Positions 1 through 5,900 of a stretch of 7,074 nucleotides of DNA are shown here, piece by piece (the first letter of the stretch is position 1; every line of letters starts with the position of its first letter). This DNA is from Candidatus Woesearchaeota archaeon (GTDB lineage Archaea > Nanobdellota > Nanobdellia > Woesearchaeales > GW2011-AR15), in assembly GCA_023701075.1 (NCBI GenBank), contig JAMPXQ010000073.1, positions 1 to 7,074 on the forward strand. The letters run 5' to 3'. Under the pieces are notes generated by a model. The model made no database searches. It saw only the letters and a list, made by a program, of their open reading frames with translations, and was not told the origin of the DNA. The position numbers were made by a program, and so were the translations under genes.

Positions 1-5
1 CAACC

Positions 6-500
6 TTAGAAATCCCATCTTATCTTCTCAGACTCTATCTGGACGAAAGATAAGACTCTCTCCGGGTGTTTCCAGAATGCTTTTAGGATATATGCCATGA
101 AGATTATGAAGAATATGCATAGCACTATCAATAGATCAGTCCAAAATGAAAATTTGTTCAGCATCACCGCAACTGACATGGCAAGTGCCGGAGGATGCTG
201 TGCACTGAAGATTGTCATAAGTATGAAAGAGGAAACTGCAGCAAGAGCTGCATTGAGCGAACTGGTCGGGAACTTTGAAAAAATAAATCCGACTATTGTC
301 GCTAGTAGATAAGATGCCAAAATCCTTCTTTTGGAGATCTTGTTTCTTGAGAGCACCATGAAGGCTGTGGCACCAAAGGATGCTATGGTTATGCCATAAT
401 CTGTGATATTGAATAGCAACATAGTTACAAAGATAACTGTCGTGATCCCCAAGACAAAGAGGAGCACGAGTCCTATTCTTCTATTTAGGTCATCTATCAT
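6..500 (-). CDS. HPP family integral membrane protein
   Basis: This 164-residue protein has about five hydrophobic segments (roughly residues 9-31, 35-50, 59-74, 82-98 and 120-140) and ends in a short charged tail. The family signature His-Pro-Pro is at residues 102-104 within SAQHPPALA. The early SFGATA motif (41-46) is also typical of HPP proteins. Some cyanobacterial and chloroplast HPP proteins transport nitrite; the substrate here is unknown. The start at 500 is preceded by a run of five G on the coding strand (506-510), a weak ribosome site, and by a good TATA element at the right distance. The gene diverges from the RHH-DUF357 operon and shares the intergenic region with it, so the two may be co-regulated. 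The stop codon is complete and lies just inside the window edge. Family assignment is fairly sure; function is not. Confidence 0.85.
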   Translation of the reverse strand: MIDDLNRRIGLVLLFVLGITTVIFVTMLLFNITDYGITIASFGATAFMVLSRNKISKRRILASYLLATIVGFIFSKFPTSSLNAALAAVSSFILMTIFSAQHPPALAMSVAVMLNKFSFWTDLLIVLCIFFIIFMAYILKAFWKHPERVLSFVQIESEKIRWDF

Positions 501-550
501 TTAATCCCCCGAAGTATTGATAATTTCTAATATAATTAAATGCATTACAC

Positions 551-564
551 ATATATAAAGCTTT
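551..564 (-). promoter_or_regulatory. Core promoter (BRE/TATA) of the HPP gene
   Basis: On the minus strand the sequence reads AAAAGCTTTATATAT, a purine-rich BRE-like element followed by an archaeal TATA box. Its centre near 555 predicts a transcription start near 529, giving a leader of about 28 bases before the ATG at 500. Confidence 0.55.
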
Positions 565-580
565 TTGTTTTTTCGTATTC

Positions 581-602
581 TAGTATACTAAAAAGTATAC
601 TA
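581..602. promoter_or_regulatory. Tandem palindromic operator candidate
   Basis: TAGTATACTA at 581-590 is a perfect 10-base palindrome. AGTATACTA recurs at 594-602, so the same 8-base palindrome AGTATACT occurs twice with centres 12 bp apart (582-589 and 594-601). Short tandem palindromes like this are how RHH repressors such as MetJ and CopG-like proteins bind, one dimer per box. It sits about midway between the two divergent TATA boxes, upstream of both BREs. It is therefore better placed for activation or cooperative looping than for simple blocking of TBP. That the neighbouring RHH protein binds here is inference. Confidence 0.55.
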
Positions 603-623
603 ATTAATTGTTTTTACAAAAAA

Positions 624-638
624 CGAAAGTTATTTATA
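624..638 (+). promoter_or_regulatory. Core promoter (BRE/TATA) of the RHH-DUF357 operon
   Basis: CGAAAGT (624-630) followed by TATTTATA (631-638) fits an archaeal BRE plus TATA box. A start about 25 bp downstream of the box centre would fall near 660, leaving a leader of roughly 15 bases before the ATG at 675. Confidence 0.6.
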
Positions 639-674
639 CACACTCATATATACAAATATATACGATTGATAAAA

Positions 675-899
675 ATGATGCAAAACAATATCCAAAAAGA
701 ACCAATGAAAGACAAGACATTATTTGAAGCATTGAAGATTCCTCAAGGAAGGAACAAGCCAACGACGAAAGAGCGGATGAACTTCACCATAGACAAGAAA
801 ATCGCTGAAAAATTCAAAAGGATCTGCAGGGATGAAGGATATAATATGAGCGCAAAGATTGAAAATGCCATGATCGAGATAATTGAGAAGGTGGAATGA
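675..899 (+). CDS. Small ribbon-helix-helix DNA-binding protein
   Basis: The 74-residue product has a polar N-terminal tail of about 33 residues. It then shows a ribbon-helix-helix pattern: a strand (ERMNFTID), a first helix (about 40-54, KKIAEKFKRICRDEG), a short turn, and a second helix opening with MSAKIENAMIEII. This matches MetJ/Arc/CopG-type transcription factors, which dimerise and insert the strand pair into the major groove. The open frame extends upstream to 540, but the TATA box at 631-638 excludes that start. ATG at 675 or the adjacent ATG at 678 fits the promoter; ATG at 705 is also possible. The stop is one base before the DUF357 start, so the two are an operon. A paired palindrome upstream (581-602) suggests autoregulation and control of the divergent HPP gene. 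The fold is likely; target and signal are unknown. Confidence 0.78.
   Translation: MMQNNIQKEPMKDKTLFEALKIPQGRNKPTTKERMNFTIDKKIAEKFKRICRDEGYNMSAKIENAMIEIIEKVE
888..894 (+). promoter_or_regulatory. Ribosome binding site of the DUF357 gene
   Basis: AAGGTGG lies six bases before ATG 901, inside the last codons of the RHH gene. It decides the start at 901 over the in-frame TTG at 883, and shows that the downstream gene is translated from the shared transcript. Confidence 0.7.
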
Positions 900-900
900 C

Positions 901-1179
901 ATGAAAGAAGTAACTAAAGAGAAACTAAAAAAATATTTCAAGATAACAAAAGAAGCGCTTGATATGGCCAAAGACAAGTTCGATGAAAAAAGAATAGAGC
1001 AGGCAGAAGATTTCTTTGATATGGCCTCAAGATATTATTCAGATGCCCATCACTTTGAATCAAAAGGAGACTTTGTCAATGCGTTTGCTGCAGTGAACTA
1101 TGCCCATGGTTGGCTGGACGCCGGAGCAAGGATCGGACTTTTCAAAGTGCATGACAACAGACTTTTCACTGTCGATTAA
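901..1179 (+). CDS. DUF357 family protein
   Basis: The 92-residue protein is almost all helical and matches the archaeal DUF357 family. The central helix contains AEDFFDMASRYYSDAHHF, followed by a GDFVNAFAAVNYAHGWLDAG stretch and RIGLF. The conserved AFxAxxYAHGxLDAGxRxG signature is complete, as is the expected length of about 80-95 residues. DUF357 proteins are small, soluble, HEPN/TPR-like helical bundles of unknown biochemical role, widespread in archaea. The start at 901 is fixed by a strong ribosome site. The gene follows the RHH regulator with a one-base gap, so the pair may act together, for example as a regulator and an accessory factor; this is inference. Its TAA interlocks with the stop of the convergent membrane-protein gene. 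Confidence 0.9.
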   Translation: MKEVTKEKLKKYFKITKEALDMAKDKFDEKRIEQAEDFFDMASRYYSDAHHFESKGDFVNAFAAVNYAHGWLDAGARIGLFKVHDNRLFTVD

Positions 1180-1856
1180 TTTATGAATATATCATAGAAC
1201 ACGTGCGTTGCATAGATGAAGTTCTCCATGATGACATTCACTGCAGGCGGCCATGCGAGGTTCATATCATTGAACAGCCAGGTCGTCCCTGCAACAGCAT
1301 GCAGTCCCATCCCTGCATAGAATGCTACTTTTCCAAGTTTTTTGCTTGGCAATGCAAGGCTAAGCAGAATCAGCGCTTCTACACCGATACTGACAACCAT
1401 CCCACTCAATAGACCATATTGACCCATATAGTGTTTTGCCACTGCATTCCCTTCTCCTTCCCCAAATGGTCCTGCATGCGAGATAGTTATGAAGAAGTCA
1501 TATGCCCATGGCTTGGCATATTCTTTCCATGGCAGGTTCAAAAAATCATAGGCATTCGAGAAGAGCTTTCCAACCAGGCCATTTCTTGATGTCTCTTGAA
1601 TCCCAACTTGCGGCTGAGAATAAAATCTCATCCCTTCAACATCATAGCAGAATAAATGCACATCTCCGTATGTTTCTGTCTGCAGGACAACCCGTGTAAT
1701 GTCTCCTTCTGCGTATTCTAAGAGATTATATCTTTGATCAAGGATGTAATTCATCTGTCCAGCGGATAATTCCAATATGTCTACTAATTCTTCATCGACA
1801 AAAGTATAGAATATCGTGCTATCCCCTTCTATCCTTTGCCACATCGCACCAATCAT
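1176..1856 (-). CDS. Unrecognised membrane protein with soluble N-terminal domain
   Basis: I do not recognise this 226-residue protein. The first ~110 residues look soluble and mixed alpha/beta, with acidic stretches (STIFYTFVDEELVDI and LLEYAEGD) and one cysteine. The C-terminal half has hydrophobic segments at about 148-169 and 174-195, and a third amphipathic one at about 206-226. Between the halves lies GPFGEGEGNAVAKHYM, followed by a Gly-rich first membrane helix, vaguely like small DUF5658-type proteins with an ExNP loop. I would not rely on that similarity. The frame extends to ATGs at 1877 and 1871, but a TATA-like element at 1878-1887 predicts transcription starting near 1857. The ATG at 1854-1856 is therefore the better start, making the message leaderless. 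The gene is convergent with the DUF357 operon and overlaps it by four bases. Confidence 0.65.
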   Translation of the reverse strand: MIGAMWQRIEGDSTIFYTFVDEELVDILELSAGQMNYILDQRYNLLEYAEGDITRVVLQTETYGDVHLFCYDVEGMRFYSQPQVGIQETSRNGLVGKLFSNAYDFLNLPWKEYAKPWAYDFFITISHAGPFGEGEGNAVAKHYMGQYGLLSGMVVSIGVEALILLSLALPSKKLGKVAFYAGMGLHAVAGTTWLFNDMNLAWPPAVNVIMENFIYATHVFYDIFIN

Positions 1857-1877
1857 CCTGGCTGGCAACATTAACAT

Positions 1878-1887
1878 ATATTTAAAA
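1878..1887 (-). promoter_or_regulatory. TATA box of the membrane-protein gene
   Basis: On the minus strand TTTAAATATA abuts the first in-frame ATG. Standard archaeal spacing would start transcription near 1857, next to the ATG at 1856, so the upstream ATGs at 1877 and 1871 would not be in the message. Confidence 0.5.
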
Positions 1888-1962
1888 AAACTGCTGAAAA
1901 ATGGCTATCTGACACCAGAAGTAGATTGGATTTACACCACTTTTCCTAGTCGCAGTTTTTAC

Positions 1963-2032
1963 AATCAAGAAAGCTAGCATTTACTAGCATTCATCTACAT
2001 CATAAATAATATAGGTTTCTGCTTTCTTGATT
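1963..2032. repeat. 12-bp perfect inverted repeat upstream of ferritin
   Basis: AATCAAGAAAGC (1963-1974) and GCTTTCTTGATT (2021-2032) are exact reverse complements separated by 46 bases. The pair lies between the divergent promoters of the membrane-protein gene and ferritin, upstream of the ferritin TATA candidates. It could be two half-sites for a regulator, the stem of a structured RNA, or the ends of a small relic element. The 220-base intergenic region around it holds no credible open reading frame. Confidence 0.6.
1974..1993. repeat. Helically phased direct repeat CTAGCATTYA x2
   Basis: CTAGCATTTA (1974-1983) is followed immediately by CTAGCATTCA (1984-1993), a 10-base period with one mismatch. 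One turn of spacing places both copies on the same DNA face, as expected for side-by-side protein binding. It sits just inside the left arm of the 12-bp inverted repeat, about 100 bp upstream of the predicted ferritin transcription start. Binding by an iron- or stress-responsive regulator is speculation. Confidence 0.45.
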
Positions 2033-2063
2033 TAAAGAAGCATCAAAATGCACTTTAAGAGCA

Positions 2064-2072
2064 GATTTATTA
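2064..2072 (+). promoter_or_regulatory. Probable TATA box of ferritin
   Basis: GATTTATTA at 2064-2072, after a purine-rich GCA, predicts a start near 2094, right at the ribosome site. An alternative TATA-like element, ACTTTAAGA at 2052-2060, would start near 2082 and leave a normal short leader. The sequence alone does not settle which is used. Confidence 0.4.
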
Positions 2073-2094
2073 AGCAGGCAGGGTTATCATAATC

Positions 2095-2100
2095 AGGTGA
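2095..2100 (+). promoter_or_regulatory. Ribosome binding site of ferritin
   Basis: AGGTGA lies four bases before ATG 2105, a good match to the archaeal anti-Shine-Dalgarno sequence. It supports this start codon and shows ferritin is not read from a leaderless message. Confidence 0.7.
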
Positions 2101-2104
2101 TACA

Positions 2105-2584
2105 ATGAATACACTTAAAAAAATGAATGAACAGATAAATCATGAATTAGGCAGTTCCTACATCTACCTGTCTATGGCAGCATACCTCACATCAAAGAAC
2201 CTGAAGGGCATGGCTGCATGGATGCATAAGCAGGCAAATGAAGAAAGAGAGCACGCGATGAAATTCTTTGAATACCTCAATGAACGCGGACAGGCTGTTG
2301 AACTCTTGGCCATCGAGAAACCAAAAAATGAATGGAAAACACCACTTGAATTATTCGAAGACGCATTGAAGCACGAGAAAAAAATATCTGCTTTGATCAG
2401 TGCAATCATGGAGACCGCAATAATCGAGAAAGATTATCCATCCATAGCCATACTCCAATGGTTTGTGACCGAGCAAGTGGAAGAGGAAGCCAATGCCTCT
2501 GAGATAGTAGAGAAACTAAAGATGATCGGAGAGCATAAAGGAGCACTGCTTATGATTGATAAGGAACTTGGCGCAAGACAATAA
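2105..2584 (+). CDS. ftn: Non-haem ferritin (FtnA-like)
   Basis: This 159-residue protein is a complete bacterial/archaeal-type ferritin, which oxidises Fe(II) and stores it as ferric mineral inside a 24-subunit cytoplasmic shell. The four-helix bundle carries the full di-iron ferroxidase set: Glu14, Glu47, His50, Glu91 and Gln124. The third-site ligands Glu46, Glu123, Glu126 and Glu127 and the conserved Tyr21 are also present. All lie exactly three residues before their E. coli FtnA counterparts. There is no bacterioferritin haem-binding pattern that I can see. The start is fixed by an AGGTGA site four bases upstream. The gene is monocistronic: divergent from the membrane-protein gene and followed by T-runs. 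Inverted and phased repeats upstream are candidate control sites. Enzymatic competence is inferred from residue conservation. Confidence 0.96.
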   Translation: MNTLKKMNEQINHELGSSYIYLSMAAYLTSKNLKGMAAWMHKQANEEREHAMKFFEYLNERGQAVELLAIEKPKNEWKTPLELFEDALKHEKKISALISAIMETAIIEKDYPSIAILQWFVTEQVEEEANASEIVEKLKMIGEHKGALLMIDKELGARQ

Positions 2585-2610
2585 TTTTTTTCTTAGTTTT
2601 TTAGTTTCTT
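2585..2610 (+). terminator. T-rich terminator of ferritin
   Basis: Directly after the stop codon come T-runs of seven, six and three bases (2585-2591, 2596-2602, 2606-2608) with no strong hairpin in front. Archaeal RNA polymerase terminates on such oligo-T tracts in the coding strand. Confidence 0.6.
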
Positions 2611-2632
2611 AGATTATTAATTGAGATAGTCA

Positions 2633-2655
2633 AGAAATGCGAGGCTATGTCGGAT
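2633..2655 (-). other. Possible remnant of a tRNA 3' end
   Basis: AAATGCGAGGCTA (2635-2647) matches AAATGCGGGGCTA at the 3' end of the tRNA-Pro gene (2803-2815) at 12 of 13 bases. CGGATT follows in both after a short dissimilar stretch (2651-2656 versus 2818-2823). On the minus strand this corresponds to part of a T-arm and the 3' acceptor strand. The rest of a tRNA is not recognisable further right. It may be a decayed tRNA copy or an attachment-site scar left by an element that integrated at the tRNA 3' end. Confidence 0.35.
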
Positions 2656-2689
2656 TCCCACCTAGCCTTTAAAAAAGCCTAGTGGGAAA
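2655..2689. repeat. Imperfect hairpin in the ferritin-tRNA intergenic region
   Basis: TTCCCAC at the left (2655/6-2661) pairs with GTGGGAA at the right (2682/3-2688). The stem continues through TAG/CTA and CTTT/AAAG with one bulged C and one C-C mismatch, closing on a short A-rich loop. The left strand TAGCCT (2663-2668) could instead pair with AGGCTA (2642-2647), so two exclusive folds are possible. It may be a terminator-like or processing element. No function can be assigned. Confidence 0.5.
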
Positions 2690-2694
2690 CATCC

Positions 2695-2775
2695 TTCACA
2701 CAATCAATGAAATTGCAAACAATTTCAAATGTCAAAAATCTAGTTTTGACACTTCACTCCGTGAAATTGTGTTAA
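2695..2775. repeat. Cloverleaf-like set of nested inverted repeats, possible ncRNA
   Basis: Three adjacent perfect hairpins are enclosed by an outer stem. The outer arms ACACAAT (2698-2704) and ATTGTGT (2766-2772) are exact complements, and two more A-T pairs extend them after one mismatch. Inside are TGAAATTG/CAATTTCA (2708-2715 with 2720-2727, loop of four), TGTCAAAA/TTTTGACA (2730-2737 with 2744-2751, loop of six) and TTCAC/GTGAA (2753-2757 with 2761-2765, loop of three). Very few bases are left unpaired, so the block can fold as a four-way junction on either strand. TGAAATTG recurs at 2762-2769, allowing an alternative fold. It is not a standard tRNA: arm lengths are wrong and T-loop and D-loop motifs are missing. 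It lies downstream of tRNA-Pro on the minus strand and of ferritin on the plus strand. Confidence 0.5.
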
Positions 2776-2807
2776 CTCACTTCTGAAAGCCAATATGATG
2801 AAAAATG

Positions 2808-2881
2808 CGGGGCTACCCGGATTTGAACCGGGGTTTCAAGACCCCCAGCCTTGAGTGATAGCCAAGCTACACTATAGCCCC
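2808..2881 (-). tRNA. tRNA-Pro (anticodon GGG)
   Basis: The 74-base cloverleaf is complete: acceptor stem GGGGCTA/TAGCCCC, T8 A9, and a D-arm with GG in the loop and a three-pair stem (13-22 is a T-T mismatch). The anticodon stem CAAGG/TCTTG has one G-T pair. The loop is CTGGGGG, giving anticodon GGG with G37 as in other proline tRNAs. The variable loop is four bases, and the T-arm is CCCGG-TTCAAAT-CCGGG. The discriminator is G73, followed by CA rather than CCA, so CCA must be added after transcription. There is no intron. A T-run (2801-2805) follows on the minus strand. A TATA-like element is placed about 35 bases upstream. Confidence 0.93.
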
Positions 2882-2911
2882 ATAGATGCATTATCTAGAA
2901 CTCTGATTGAT

Positions 2912-2923
2912 TATTAAATATTA
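2912..2923 (-). promoter_or_regulatory. TATA box of tRNA-Pro
   Basis: TAATATTTAATA on the minus strand, centred about 36 bases before the mature 5' end, predicts a start near 2890. That leaves a leader of about nine bases for RNase P to remove. Confidence 0.5.
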
Positions 2924-2935
2924 CTCTACTACTCA

Positions 2936-2940
2936 AAAAT
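2936..2940 (-). terminator. Short T-run after the surface-protein gene
   Basis: Five T on the minus strand lie a few bases after the stop codon of the large surface protein and before the tRNA promoter. It could end the message, but the run is short and there is no hairpin. Read-through into the tRNA is possible. Confidence 0.3.
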
Positions 2941-2944
2941 TATC

Positions 2945-5900
2945 TCAAAGCTTGGATAAGACCCATTCACGTTCTTTATCATCTACACCAAGCGCCCTCA
3001 TGTAACTGTCTGCCTGGTCTTTTGTCTTGAATTTCTCTTTTTTTACCCTCTTTAGCATCATGTTCCAGCCTGCCAATATGCCTGCTTTCTCTGACTCTTC
3101 TTCACTTAGCTCATGCACTGCTGACTGCTCACGCTTCTGGAGGAACATGAACACAACACCCGCCACCAAGAACACAATAATAGGTATGAGGAATCCTTTG
3201 AATGAAGTTGGCTTCTCAACATTTATCCTGTCAAGTATTGGCAGTCCCTGTATCTCCTTTAAGCATTTCTCATCTATCTTCTTCTTTATCTTGTAGCTTA
3301 GGTCTACTCTCTCATTCACTGTCGCAAAATGCCATGCAACCAAAGGATCCGGATTTATTATCTCGTCAGGCTCCAGCTCGAATTCCAAGTCATCCAGATA
3401 TGGTGTGAGGCATTTAGGGATGTTCAGATAGAACGATGATTTTCCCATCTCTTCCTGTGGAATTATCGAATTTATGATTGTCGTGCTATCCCCATCATAT
3501 GAATATGACAGCTCATGCTCTGCAGGAGTATTCTCTGCCATGTCCAGTATATCCTGTGAGAGCCCATTCTCTACCATTATATCCGGATTTTCTGTCGGCT
3601 CAATCACCGTACACGTCTCTTTCACAAGGGTGAATTTTGATTCTGCCTGTAATTCTCCGCATTTAACTATGAGCCTGTTCTCTCCTAAAGCTGCTTTAAG
3701 GCTGCTATCAGGATTGAGAGTGAAATAAGGATTGCTGTTCGACCGATATTGGCACTCGCTTGGGCCAGTGTAAGCTATTGCCATTGACTTGTCTGTCCCG
3801 CAAGTCTTATACTCTTCTCCATTTTTAGGGAAATCAATCTTTATCTCGCCTTCTCTTGCCGGACAATCTGCGTTACATGCGCCCCACTTGAAATTTACGC
3901 ACTCTGCTTTGCCTGCTGCACTTGAACCGTCCCAGCAGTCTATGCTGCAAGCCTTTGAAACCTGGTCAATTGAACAGCAGTCCAGATTGTCATATGCATC
4001 GGGCTTGCCGTCACAATCATTGTCTTTCCCGTCGCACAGTGTCTCTGATGCCTCGTAGCCGGAAATGCCCGTGTAATCACAAGCAGGTATTTTTCCGTCC
4101 ATGCCGCATGTCAGATGATATGTGGCGCAGACACCTTCAGTTTTGCAAGCGATTGGCGTACCTGCAATGCAAGGACAATTTTGAACACCATCACAGTTTT
4201 CATCAATCATCTGTGCTTCGCATATATCTGTCGCATTAGGATTTATTTTTGGAGCTTCATCATCGCAATCTCGTTTATCAAGGACATAATTCTTAGGTGG
4301 TGAACATGCTTCAAGGTATTCGTCTTTATTTCCGAAGCCATCGCCATCTGTATCATTATAATACCTTATCAACACATCTTCATCAACGTCATCATCACAA
4401 TCATTGTCTAATCCGTCGCATATCTCAATGCCACCATTAGTCTCTACACAACTAAATTCACAGCCGTCTGATGCTCTAAGATTCTTATCGAAATGGCCTG
4501 CGACACAGGAACCTGTGCAGATGTTCATGAAGTTCACTATCACTGATGAGCAGTCTGATGTATCCATGCAGTTTGGATAGCCGTCGCAGTCTTCATCTAC
4601 ATTCGCTGAATCGCTGCATATCTCTGCCTGCTTCCCTATGCATTCTGCATCCTGGCAGTTGGGGAAGCCGTCGCAGTCCTCATCCAGATTATTTGAATCA
4701 TAACATGCTTCATCTGATATCTTTGACGGACATTCTCCCCAAAGGCCGTTTGTGCATGTGACCATCACTTTTCCGCATTCTCCTCTCTTTTCAAATGATG
4801 TACAGGCCAGCTTTGCTCCGTCAGTACATGCACATATCTTTGTGTTTGAGCCGTCTTTTCCGTCGCAATCTGTATCTATGCTATCGCAGACTGAGTCAAC
4901 TGAAGGGATTATTTGCCCTGCACAATTTCCTGACCATCTGAGATCTGCTCCGCATGCCTCTGTCCCAGCTTTGCATACGCCTATACCTGCTGTGCCTGCA
5001 GCACCAGTATAACAAGACCTGGTTTCTCCCGGATGGCATTCGTTTATCACTATATCTATATCCGCTGATGCACCTGTATTTTGCTTTCCGGTGCAGACAG
5101 TGTCTGATCCTGTGCCGGATGCCCTTATCTTCAATTCTCCTCCCTTTGTCGGAGTGAACGTAACATCCACTGTCTCATAAGTTCCCCAAGTACCTGATGG
5201 CTGGATTATCTGTGTCTTCTGCAGATCAAATGCACTTCCATACCCCAGATAGATTTTTGCTTCTGTAGCTATCTTCTTTTTCTGCTGGTCATACTGCGTC
5301 TCCCATGGATCATAATTAGGCGCATATTGGCTCCTCTTCTGGAACCTGATTGTAATAGGCTCTCCTACATATTTTGCCGTTCCTTGATCCAATACCTGAA
5401 GGCCCTGAACTTCTGTCCAGCACTCATTCTTAGGATAATGCGGCCATACAGTTACACTATTACTTGCTGAATCATCTATGACGTTTGCGCACTGGTCGTC
5501 TGTGACGTGAGTTGTTACTGAGATTGTGTATGTATCTGCTGCCGGTGGGAGCCACTGGGAGAACTGGACGGATTCGGTGGAACTCCATAAAATATTTTTT
5601 TGAACATTCTGAGTATGGACGTTAGTATTAGCACTATTTTTGATATTAAGGATAATATCTGTGCTAACTTGATAATAAGAGATATAAGGTTGTGGTGTAT
5701 AGGGTACAATACAATCAGTGCATCCAAATGCAGCCGATGTATCTGCACTCAATGCTGCTGGAACTTGTATTACCAATGGTTGGTCATTATAGATATTGTT
5801 TTGATATTGGATGTTTCCTACTTCTGATAAACAATTGGTTGCTTTTGGAAATTGCATATTAATAGTTGTTGGATTCACACAATTTGAACAGGGAAAAGTA

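Noticed and set aside
540..674. N-terminal 45-residue extension of the RHH protein reading back to 540
   Set aside because: It would span the BRE/TATA element and the tandem palindrome, has no ribosome site, and encodes an AT-driven Tyr/Ile/Lys-rich stretch with no family similarity.
883..900. TTG start at 883 for the DUF357 protein
   Set aside because: The strong AAGGTGG site lies downstream of that TTG and is ideally spaced for ATG 901; the extra residues do not fit the family.
1203..1699. Plus-strand open frames opposite the orphan membrane protein
   Set aside because: They are short, overlap the longer minus-strand frame with its own promoter, and lack any recognisable domain or start signals.
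2641..2690. A second complete tRNA gene
   Set aside because: Only the 3' acceptor/T-arm similarity is present; no anticodon arm, D-arm or matching 5' acceptor strand follows.
2695..2775. Canonical tRNA or CRISPR repeat
   Set aside because: Arm and loop sizes do not fit a tRNA and there is no TTCRA T-loop; there are no regularly spaced repeats with spacers.
2769..2780. GTGTTAACTCAC near-palindrome as a separate operator
   Set aside because: Short and imperfect, and it partly overlaps the outer stem of the cloverleaf-like element, which explains it better.
3202..5157. Many plus-strand open frames opposite the large surface-protein gene
   Set aside because: They are antisense shadows of a long, motif-rich minus-strand gene, with no ribosome sites and Ser/His/Pro-rich noise composition.
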